Shown piece after piece: positions 15,537 to 23,646 of a stretch of DNA of 33,854 bases. Within the stretch, counting starts at the first letter, position 1, and each line of letters begins with the position of its first letter. Source of the stretch: JAXGPP01 sp964436865 (GTDB lineage: Bacteria; Planctomycetota; Planctomycetia; Pirellulales; Thermoguttaceae); assembly GCA_964436865.1 (NCBI GenBank), contig CAYTFK010000038.1, positions 1 to 33,854 on the forward strand. The letters are read 5' to 3'. A program made the translations under genes and the position numbers. The notes under the pieces are model-generated. The model saw only the letters and a list, made by a program, of their open reading frames with translations, made no database searches and was not told where the DNA came from.

Positions 15537-17906
15537 ATGCCGCTGAACATCTTCGGAATCCGGCATCACGGTCCCGGCTGCGCCCGCAGCCTGCTGGCGG
15601 CGCTTGAGGAACTTGCGCCCGACGTGCTGGTGGTCGAGGGGCCGGCCGACGCGGAGGATGCCCTGCCGATGTCGGCGAATGCGGGAATGAAGCCCCCGGT
15701 GGCGATGCTCATCTACCCGCCCGATGAGCCGCGCCGGGCCGTGTACTATCCCTTTGCCGAGTTTTCGCCCGAATGGCAGGCCATCCGCTGGGCGTTTTCA
15801 CGCGGAGTGCCGGTACGGCTCATGGACTTGCCCCAGTCGCACCAGTTGGCGATCGAAGCCGAGGCGGAGAAGGCGGCGAAAGAGGCAGCCCGACAAGACG
15901 AGGATGGCGCTTTAGAAGAGTCGGCTTCCCCCGACGACGCTGCGGCCGAGAGTGGCGCGGATTCGACCAGCGAAGAGAGCCGGTCGACCGACGAGAACGG
16001 TCGCACCTGGCGGACCGATCCGTTGGCGCTACTGGCAGAGGCCGCCGGTTACAAGGACCATGAACTCTGGTGGGAACAACAGGTCGAGCGCCGCAAGAAC
16101 GCCACAGGACTTTTCGAGGCCATTCTCGAGGCGATGAGGACGGTTCGGGAAGAGACCGGCGCCCGCGTTGATCGCGACCTGCTGCGCGAGGCCCACATGC
16201 GGCGGGTTCTCCGCGGCATCGTAAAGGAAGGCCACGGACGGATCGCCGTTGTTTGCGGAGCCTGGCACGCGCCGGTGCTCGATGAACCGTCGCTTGGTGG
16301 CGAGCGTGAAGGCATCACCGCCAGGGACGACGAAGCCCGGCTCAAGGGGATGCCAAAACGCAAGACGGCGACGACGTGGATTCCTTGGACCTTCACGCGG
16401 CTGGCGTACCGCAGCGGCTACGGCGCCGGGGTCGAATCGCCCGGTTGGTACGCGCATCTGTGGCATTCACCCGAACGGGCAGCGACCCGCTGGGTGGCAA
16501 CGGTCGCCCGGTTGCTGCGGGAGAAAGACCTCGACGCCTCGTCGGCGAGTGTCATCGAAGCGGTTCGACTGGCCGACGCGCTGGCCGCGATGCGCGAGTT
16601 GCGTTCGCCGGGCCTGACCGAACTGAACGAGGCTGTCCTGAGCGTGCTCTGCCATGGCGATGCCGCACCGATGCGGCTCATCCGCCGCCGTCTGGAAATC
16701 GGCGATGTGCTGGGCGAGGTGCCGGCCGACGCGCCATCGACGCCGCTGGCACGCGATCTCACCGAACTGCAGAGCCGGCTCCGCCTCAAGCCGTCGTCCG
16801 AGATTCGCCATCTCGATCTCGATCTGCGGAAGGAGAATGACCTCAATCGAAGTCATTTGCTCCATCGGCTGCGACTGCTCGGCATTGCGTGGGGCATGCT
16901 GCAACAAAGCGGGGGGCGCGCGTCGACGTTCCACGAGGTTTGGCAGATCGAGTGGAAGCCCGAGTTCGCCGTGGCGATCATCGAAGCCAATGTGTGGGGA
17001 AACACAGTTGAGGCCGCTGCCACGGCCCGGGTGGTCCATGACGCCGATCGAGCCCCCGCGTTGCCGGCAATCACCGAACTTCTCGACGCCACCATCCTGG
17101 CCGGCTTGGACCAGGCGGTCGAACCGCTCTTGTCGCGGATTCAGAGCCAGGCGGCCGTTGCCGCTGACGTGCGGCACCTCATGGACGCGGTCCTGCCGCT
17201 GGCGCGCGTCGCGCGGTACGGCGATGTCCGCGGCACCCAGGCGGATCGGGTGATGCCAATTCTCGTCGGCATGTTCGAGAGGGCGCTGGTTGGCTTGCCG
17301 GCGGCCTGCTCGGCGCTGGACGACGAAGCCGCCGCCCGAATACTGGAGAGCATCGGCCACACGCAGCAAGCTCTGGATATTCTCAACCGGGACGACCTGC
17401 ACGCGGAGTGGCAGACGCGGATCCGCACGATCATGCACAGCGACGTCCATGGGCTCCTGCGAGGCTGGTGTTGCCGGCTGCTGCTGGAGAAGCGAAGTCT
17501 CGACGAACACGAACTCTACCGCACGGCGCGCCTGGCCCTGTCGCCAGTCAATCCGCCGGCCGAGTGCGCCGCCTGGGCCACTGGCCTGCTGAAGGGGAGC
17601 GGTCTTCTGCTGCTCCACCAGGACGACGTATGGCGCGTATTCGACCGCTGGCTGAGCGAGCTTGAAGGGGAAGTGTTCACGGAAATGCTGCCGCTCTTGC
17701 GGCGCGCGTTTGCCGATTTCACCCATTCCGAACGGCGACAGATGGGTGAGAAAGTGAAGCACCTGCGACGTGAAGAACGCCGGCCGGCCGGCGCGCCGTC
17801 AGCGGCAATGGCCCCGGCCACCGGCATCGACCCGGAGCGGGCCCGGCTTGCCCTGCCCGTGCTGGCTCATATCCTGGGAGTGCCCTATGACGGCGATCAG
17901 CGATGA
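15537..17906 (+). CDS. DUF5682 protein (YehM-like), gene 4 of the operon
   Basis: 789 residues from ATG 15537, 15 bases after the ATPase gene. The N-terminus MPLNIFGIRHHGPGCARSLL (motif GIRHHGPG at 7-14) and VVEGPADA (33-40) are typical of DUF5682, as in E. coli YehM. Further on come RDLLREAHMRRVL (213-225) and VVCGAWHAP (238-246). The pattern of GxRHH, EGP, a Glu-His/Arg segment and GA-x-H recalls the TraB/EreA/ChaN hydrolase-like fold, so a hydrolase is possible (inference). A low-complexity acidic insert rich in Glu, Ala and Ser (about 105-160) interrupts the domain. The rest is helical. The last 20 bases overlap the VWA gene. Confidence 0.85.
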   Translation: MPLNIFGIRHHGPGCARSLLAALEELAPDVLVVEGPADAEDALPMSANAGMKPPVAMLIYPPDEPRRAVYYPFAEFSPEWQAIRWAFSRGVPVRLMDLPQSHQLAIEAEAEKAAKEAARQDEDGALEESASPDDAAAESGADSTSEESRSTDENGRTWRTDPLALLAEAAGYKDHELWWEQQVERRKNATGLFEAILEAMRTVREETGARVDRDLLREAHMRRVLRGIVKEGHGRIAVVCGAWHAPVLDEPSLGGEREGITARDDEARLKGMPKRKTATTWIPWTFTRLAYRSGYGAGVESPGWYAHLWHSPERAATRWVATVARLLREKDLDASSASVIEAVRLADALAAMRELRSPGLTELNEAVLSVLCHGDAAPMRLIRRRLEIGDVLGEVPADAPSTPLARDLTELQSRLRLKPSSEIRHLDLDLRKENDLNRSHLLHRLRLLGIAWGMLQQSGGRASTFHEVWQIEWKPEFAVAIIEANVWGNTVEAAATARVVHDADRAPALPAITELLDATILAGLDQAVEPLLSRIQSQAAVAADVRHLMDAVLPLARVARYGDVRGTQADRVMPILVGMFERALVGLPAACSALDDEAAARILESIGHTQQALDILNRDDLHAEWQTRIRTIMHSDVHGLLRGWCCRLLLEKRSLDEHELYRTARLALSPVNPPAECAAWATGLLKGSGLLLLHQDDVWRVFDRWLSELEGEVFTEMLPLLRRAFADFTHSERRQMGEKVKHLRREERRPAGAPSAAMAPATGIDPERARLALPVLAHILGVPYDGDQR

Positions 17907-19056
17907 CGAACGCTTGAAGCGCTGGCGGCTTGTGCTGGGCAAGCCCTCGCAGTCGGCCGACGACGGCGAAGGGATCCCGTTTGAATTGCACGGCGATGAC
18001 CTGCAGATGGACCGGGTGCTCGAGGCCCTCTACGATTCCGACCGTTCGGCAGGGCTGGGAAGCTCCTGCCCGAGCGTGAATCGTTGGTTGGGCGACATCC
18101 GCACATATTTTCCCACGTCGGTTGTCCAGGTGATGCAGAAGGACGCCCTGGAACGGCTCAAGCTCAACCAGATGCTGCTCGAGCCCGAAACACTTGAAGC
18201 GATCGACGCCGACGTGCATCTGATCGGCACGCTGCTGTCGCTCAAGAACGTCATTCCGAAGAAGACCAAGGAAACCGCCCGCCGGGTTGTCCGCAAGGTC
18301 GTCGATGAGCTGGAGCGGAGGCTCCGTAACCCGATGACCGAAGCGGTTCGCGGTGCGCTCAACAAAGCGACGCGCACGCATCGGCCACGGGCCGGGGAGA
18401 TTGACTGGCACCGCACGATCCGCAAGAACCTCCACAACTACATTCCCGAGCGCGGCACGATCATCGCCGAGCGGCTCGTGGGCTACGGCCGCAAGCGGTC
18501 GTCGCTCCGCGACATCATCCTCTGCATCGACCAGAGCGGCTCGATGGCCACATCGATCGTCTATTCGAGCGTGTTTGGCGCGGTGCTCGCGTCGCTCCGC
18601 GCTGTGACCACGAAAATGGTCGTCTTCGACACCGAGGTCGTCGATCTGACCGAGCACCTCCAGGACCCGGTCGACGTTCTTTTCGGAACCCAGCTTGGGG
18701 GCGGGACTGACATCAACCGCGCCGTGGGTTATTGTCAGCGGCTCATCACACGACCGTCACAGACGATCTTCGTACTCATTTCGGACCTCATCGAAGGGGG
18801 TGTTGAGGAGCAGCTTCTCCGCCGCACGGCGGAGATCATCGGCGCGGGTACGACGATGATCTGCCTCTTGGCCCTGAGCGACGGCGGCTCACCCTGTTAT
18901 GACGAGGGTCTGGCGGCTAAGATGTCGTCGCTGGGCGCGCCGGCTTTCGCCTGCACGCCAGACCTGTTCCCCGACCTGATGGCCTCCGCGATCCAGAAGC
19001 GCGACATCGCCACCTGGGCGGCTCGGCACGACATCGTCGTCCGCACAAGCGGTTGA
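17887..19056 (+). CDS. VWA-domain protein (YehP-like), gene 5 of the operon
   Basis: 389 residues. ATG 17887 overlaps the DUF5682 gene by 20 bases; an upstream frame from 17770 lies inside that gene. A helical N-terminal half (about 1-200) includes NQMLLEPETLEAIDADVHLIG and basic helices. The VWA domain follows (about 205-370). Its metal-ion-dependent adhesion site is complete: DQSGSM (Asp215, Ser217, Ser219), Thr274 in GGGTDINRA and Asp300 in LISDLIEGG. VWA partners of MoxR ATPases bind a target or substrate through this metal site. No signal peptide or membrane segment is seen, so the complex is cytoplasmic. Confidence 0.92.
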   Translation: MTAISDDERLKRWRLVLGKPSQSADDGEGIPFELHGDDLQMDRVLEALYDSDRSAGLGSSCPSVNRWLGDIRTYFPTSVVQVMQKDALERLKLNQMLLEPETLEAIDADVHLIGTLLSLKNVIPKKTKETARRVVRKVVDELERRLRNPMTEAVRGALNKATRTHRPRAGEIDWHRTIRKNLHNYIPERGTIIAERLVGYGRKRSSLRDIILCIDQSGSMATSIVYSSVFGAVLASLRAVTTKMVVFDTEVVDLTEHLQDPVDVLFGTQLGGGTDINRAVGYCQRLITRPSQTIFVLISDLIEGGVEEQLLRRTAEIIGAGTTMICLLALSDGGSPCYDEGLAAKMSSLGAPAFACTPDLFPDLMASAIQKRDIATWAARHDIVVRTSG

Positions 19057-19145
19057 GGGTGGAGACCGCGGGGCCGCTTCCGACTGACGCAGAAACCGCT
19101 CGCCAGCGGGCCATTGCAAGCCATACCCCCGAGACGAGGCATCTG

Positions 19146-22100
19146 ATGAGAGCACTCTCCCTGCGAACCGCCATCGTGTTCACCGTCCTGTTGGCCTCGG
19201 CTGTGTCAGCTGCCGAGCGCGATGCTGCCTGTCCATCGCCCGCCGACGGTCTGGCGCAGGGTTTCGCGCGGCCGCCCGAGACCACGAAGCCGTGGTGCTA
19301 CTGGTACTGGATCAGCGACAACATCTCCCGGGAGGGAATCACGCGTGACCTGGAGGCGATGGCGCGCTTCGGTATCGGCGAAGCGCTGATTGGCAACATC
19401 TTTCTCGACGACGTTCCCGCCGGCCGGATCAAGGTCTTGAGCGACGAGTGGTGGGGCCTGATCGAGCACGCGATCCGCGAAGGGGGCCGCGTCGGCGTGA
19501 ACATCGGCATGTTCAACTGTCCCGGTTGGAGCCAGTCGGGCGGGCCTTGGATCAAGCCGTCGCAGTCGATGCGGTATCTGGTTTCATCGGAGACTCGTGT
19601 CACAGGGCCTTCGCAGCTCAGCGCCAAGCTGCCGGTACCCGCCGAGGAGTTCCAGGATTTGGCGGTGCTTGCGATGCCTGCCCCCGAGGAAGATGCCGAT
19701 TCATTGACCCTTCACGAGCCGAAGCTGACATGCACTCCGCCGGTATCAGATGCGGCGCGAATGGTGGATGGCCGTCTGGAGACGGTCACCGCACTTCCGT
19801 CGGGCGCGATGCAAGGTGACAAAGCTCTGGCGATTGACATCGAACTGCCCAAATCGATCGCCGTCCGCAGCCTGTCGGTTACCCCCGCCGATTCGGCTTG
19901 GGCGGCCGACTGCGAACTGCAGGTGGGCGACGGGGCGGGCAACTTTCGTTCGGTGCGGTCGTTCCACTTTGATCGCTCGAACATGGCCCGACATGTCGGC
20001 CCGATGCCCCAGGGACCGGTGACGATCGCGCTCGAAGCCGTGCGCGCGAGGCAATTCCGCCTGATAATCCGCCGCGCAAGCGGAAAGCCGAGCATCGCCG
20101 AGATCGCGTTGTCGGCAGCCGCGCGGCTCGAGTCGTACGTCGAAAAACAACTGGGGAAGATGCATCCCACGCCTCTGCCCATGTGGGACGCCTATCTCTG
20201 GCCGGCGCAGGCAGAGCCCGAATCGCCGTGGCTGACCGTTCCGTCGGACCAGGTGCACGATCTCACCGCGAAAATGGACGCCGAGGGACATTTGACTTGG
20301 GACGTACCCGCAGGCGATTGGATTATCTTGCGCACCGGTATGGCGCCCACGGGAACGCGCAATTCGCCGGCCTCGCCCGAAGGGCAAGGACTGGAAGTAG
20401 ACAAGATGAACCGCGCCGCTGCCCAGGCTCATTTCGAAGCTTTCATCGGCGAGGTACTGCGGCGGATACCCGCGGCCGAGCGCACCGCGTTCAAGCACGT
20501 CGTGGCCGACAGCTACGAGATGGGATCGCAGAACTGGACCGATGGCTTCGGGGCGACTTTTCGATCGCGATACGGTTACGACCCCCTGCCCTGGTTGCCC
20601 GTTCTAACGGGTCGGATTGTCGGCAGCGCTGACCAGTCAAACCGCTTTCTCTGGGACCTGCGGCGGCTGGTCGCCGATCATATCGCCGTCGACTATGTGG
20701 GTGGCCTTCGCGACCTCTGCCGCCCGCATGGATTGCAGCTCTGGTTGGAGAATTACGGCCATTGGGGCTTCCCTGCCGAGTTTCTGCAGTACGGCGGGCA
20801 GTCGGATCGCGTGGGGGGCGAATTTTGGGTGACGGGCGACCTCGGCTCGATCGAATGCCGCGCCGCGTCGTCGGCCGCGAACACGTACGGGTTTCCCTTC
20901 GTCTCGGCCGAGGCTTTCACCGGTGGGCCGCCGTTCCAGACCGCCCCGTGGGGCACCAAGGCCCGTGGCGACTGGGCGTTCTGCGAAGGGATCAACCATT
21001 TCGTGCTGCACGTCTACATCCACCAACCGTGGGAAGACCGCAAGCCGGGTGTAAACGCCTGGTTCGGCACCGAGTTCAACCGGCACAACACCTGGTTCGC
21101 GGCGGCCGGCGATTGGACAGACTATTTGCGGCGGTGTTCGTTCATGCTGCAGCAAGGGACGCGCGCCGCCGACATCGCTTATTTCATCGGTGAGGATACG
21201 CCGAAGATGACCGGCATTCGGCGGCCGGAGCTGCCGCCGGGCTATGATTTCGACTACATCAATGCCGAAGTAATCCTCACCAGGCTTGAGGCTCGCGACG
21301 GTGTGCTCGTATTGCCGCACGGAGCGCGCTATCACGTGCTCGTGCTTCCTGAGCAATCCACGATGCGCCCCGAACTATTAAGAAAGATCCGGGAGCTGGT
21401 CCGCTCCGGCGCGACCGTCTTGGGGCCGCCGCCCCAGCGGTCGCCGAGCATGGAAAATTACCCCCAGTGCGATGTGGAGGTTCAGCGACTGTCCGCAGAA
21501 ATTTGGGGGCAGGGCGAAGGGGGAAGCCGGCGATTCGGCCGCGGGGCCGTCGTCTGGGGAAAGCGCCTCGACGAGGTTCTGGAGTCCATGGACGTGGGGC
21601 CCGACTTCGTGAGCGAAACGCCGCTCCGCTATACGCATCGCCGAGCCGGTGCCACTGACATCTACTTCGTGGCCAATCCTCGGCCGGAGGAAGTCAGCAC
21701 GACGGCCGCATTTCGCGTTGGGCGGCGTCTGCCAGAACTGTGGTGGCCGGAAACCGGCCGCACCGAACGGCCGGCAGTCTACCGGTTCACCGAGGCGGGC
21801 GTGCAGATGCCGCTGGTGCTCGCGCCGCATGAGTCGGTGTTCGTAGTGTTCCGCCATTCGGCCGAGGACGCCGACCCGGTCATCTCCGTCACGCGTGACG
21901 GAGAACCGATTCTTGATACTGAGCTTCAGCTCGATAACGTGCAACGCCGCGATGGGACCGAATCGCCGGGCAGCGACTTCAGCTTTGCCGTGTGGGTCAA
22001 GCCGGCAGCGGATACGACCCTCTTGGCCGAGGCGAACACGGGCGTGCACGGGATGGCGGAACCACGAAACGACGCGCTCTTCCCGCCTCACGGCCAGGCC

Positions 22101-23108
22101 TTCGGGGGCGGCGGCCATGCGGGCAGCGGCCTGGCTGTCGGCCGCAATGGAGTGTGCATTTTCGAGCACGGCTCAAACTACTTCGCGCCGGTGCTCGTCC
22201 ATCCGGCCAAGATCGACGATTGGACGTACGTGGCGGTGGTTTATCGCGAGAATCAGCCGCACCTGTATCTCGATGGTCGGCTCACCCGCCGCGGTTTGAA
22301 AAGCCGTTTCACGGTGCATTCGGGCGTGGGAGCGGCTGGTGGCGGCGGTTCGCCTTTCCGCGGCGAGATCGGCAGCTTTGAGTCATTTCCTCGGGCTCTC
22401 GCCGAGGACGAAATCACGGCGCTCGTCGAGTCGATGCCCCGCCCGGGGACTCGATTGGCCGCGCGAGCCATCCAACTGGTTCGCGGTGAAGATGGCGGCT
22501 TAATCGGCCGGGCTTGGCAAACGGGCACCTACACGCTGCGGACAGCGGCTGGAAACACTCGCTCGCTGGCGGTTGCCGCCGCGCCTCAACCGCTCGCGAT
22601 TACCGGCCCCTGGGAAGTGAAGTTCACGTCCGGCTGGGGCGCACCGGAGCAGGTCCGCTTCGAGCGACTGGTGGACTGGGCAGAATATCCCGATCAGGGG
22701 GTCCGTCACTACTCCGGTACGGCAGTCTACGCAACGACGTTCGATCTGCCACGCACAATGGATGGCAAGACACTCTGCCTGCGGTTGGGAACGGTCCGCG
22801 ACCTGGCTCACGTGCGGCTGAACGGCAACGACATTGGCACGCTTTGGCTCGCACCGTGGAGCATCGACGTGACGGAGGCTGTGAAGCCGGGAAGCAACGT
22901 GCTGGAAGTCGAGGTGGTGAATTCGTGGAACAATCGACTCGTGGGCGATTACCGTCTCTCTCCAGAACAGCGCCGGACGTTCCTGGCGGTCGACACTCTC
23001 TCCAGGAATGCTCCGCTACTTCCGGCCGGGTTGCTGGGCCCGGTGATGCTGGAAGCTGCGGAAACCGTGAGGTTGAGAGAGACAGCTTCGGACCGGCACG
23101 TGGATTGA
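19146..23108 (+). CDS. Secreted GH106-type alpha-L-rhamnosidase-like glycosidase
   Basis: 1320 residues from ATG 19146, with a signal peptide (MRALSLRTAIVFTVLLASAV then SAAERD). Earlier in-frame codons back to 19053 overlap the VWA gene and are dismissed. The start of the mature part (CYWYWISDNISREGITRDLE, then AMARFGIGEALIGNI) matches the GH106 family. The catalytic region runs to about residue 900. A concanavalin-like/LamG-type segment follows at about 912-1096 (FSFAVWVKPAADTTLL, HLYLDGRLTRRGL). A galactose-binding-like C-terminus comes at about 1148-1270 (WEVKFTSGWG, LNGNDIGTLWLAPW). It would remove L-rhamnose from polysaccharides or glycosides outside the cytoplasm. The gene begins 89 bases after the VWA gene and may be co-transcribed only by chance. 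Confidence 0.85.
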   Translation: MRALSLRTAIVFTVLLASAVSAAERDAACPSPADGLAQGFARPPETTKPWCYWYWISDNISREGITRDLEAMARFGIGEALIGNIFLDDVPAGRIKVLSDEWWGLIEHAIREGGRVGVNIGMFNCPGWSQSGGPWIKPSQSMRYLVSSETRVTGPSQLSAKLPVPAEEFQDLAVLAMPAPEEDADSLTLHEPKLTCTPPVSDAARMVDGRLETVTALPSGAMQGDKALAIDIELPKSIAVRSLSVTPADSAWAADCELQVGDGAGNFRSVRSFHFDRSNMARHVGPMPQGPVTIALEAVRARQFRLIIRRASGKPSIAEIALSAAARLESYVEKQLGKMHPTPLPMWDAYLWPAQAEPESPWLTVPSDQVHDLTAKMDAEGHLTWDVPAGDWIILRTGMAPTGTRNSPASPEGQGLEVDKMNRAAAQAHFEAFIGEVLRRIPAAERTAFKHVVADSYEMGSQNWTDGFGATFRSRYGYDPLPWLPVLTGRIVGSADQSNRFLWDLRRLVADHIAVDYVGGLRDLCRPHGLQLWLENYGHWGFPAEFLQYGGQSDRVGGEFWVTGDLGSIECRAASSAANTYGFPFVSAEAFTGGPPFQTAPWGTKARGDWAFCEGINHFVLHVYIHQPWEDRKPGVNAWFGTEFNRHNTWFAAAGDWTDYLRRCSFMLQQGTRAADIAYFIGEDTPKMTGIRRPELPPGYDFDYINAEVILTRLEARDGVLVLPHGARYHVLVLPEQSTMRPELLRKIRELVRSGATVLGPPPQRSPSMENYPQCDVEVQRLSAEIWGQGEGGSRRFGRGAVVWGKRLDEVLESMDVGPDFVSETPLRYTHRRAGATDIYFVANPRPEEVSTTAAFRVGRRLPELWWPETGRTERPAVYRFTEAGVQMPLVLAPHESVFVVFRHSAEDADPVISVTRDGEPILDTELQLDNVQRRDGTESPGSDFSFAVWVKPAADTTLLAEANTGVHGMAEPRNDALFPPHGQAFGGGGHAGSGLAVGRNGVCIFEHGSNYFAPVLVHPAKIDDWTYVAVVYRENQPHLYLDGRLTRRGLKSRFTVHSGVGAAGGGGSPFRGEIGSFESFPRALAEDEITALVESMPRPGTRLAARAIQLVRGEDGGLIGRAWQTGTYTLRTAAGNTRSLAVAAAPQPLAITGPWEVKFTSGWGAPEQVRFERLVDWAEYPDQGVRHYSGTAVYATTFDLPRTMDGKTLCLRLGTVRDLAHVRLNGNDIGTLWLAPWSIDVTEAVKPGSNVLEVEVVNSWNNRLVGDYRLSPEQRRTFLAVDTLSRNAPLLPAGLLGPVMLEAAETVRLRETASDRHVD

Positions 23109-23646
23109 GGTAGTTTGGCGCGATCTTTCCGACGGTCAGGATTGTCACGCTGAAAGAAGATAGGTGGCATGGCGGTTGGAACCGGTCGGCATTGGGTTGT
23201 CTGGGATGGTCGCCACGAGGCAGACGGTCGTAACGCTGTTGCGGCGAGGAACGTTTTCGCGGCAGGCATTCATCGACTTCGCCGATAGAAAGCATAGCGG
23301 TTGTCTGCCGCTGCCGATGTGCTGGTGGGGAGTGCCAGCCGGTGGATGCTCCGCCCGAGTAGACGAGCCAGTTTATTGGCGACCGAAATTCCGGGACTCC
23401 GGGCGGCCCACCCAGTTTGAGATTTGCCCAACGGCCGAGCCAAGCAAGGGTCAAAGCCCTGACCTGAGCAGCCTCCTTCGGGCGAATGTCAGCAGGCGGC
23501 AATGACAGCCGGGCTAGGCCAGAGCTGCAGTTTCGAGGCAGTCGTGGTAGGTGCGACCGCCTCGGGCGGCCGCGCCTGTCCCGCCAGGCGATTCCTCCTG
23601 GCCCAAGCTGCAAGGCCGCACTCTCGCGGTGAAGTGCGAGCACGAG
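23109..23646. other. 538-base region without a supported gene
   Basis: Lies between the converging rhamnosidase and glycan operon. An open minus-strand frame crosses it and runs on into the antisense of the rhamnosidase; its translation (for example PEFRSPINWLVYSGGASTGW) shows no domain I recognise, nor a credible start. It may be a gene relic or a dispersed repeat. No promoter or RNA gene is evident. Confidence 0.45.

Noticed and set aside
16467..17762. 431-codon minus-strand frame
   Set aside because: Antisense shadow of the DUF5682 gene.
11431..19056. Calling the five-gene operon a proven defence system
   Set aside because: No toxin, nuclease or mobile-element context is present and E. 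coli has a chromosomal counterpart; function left open.
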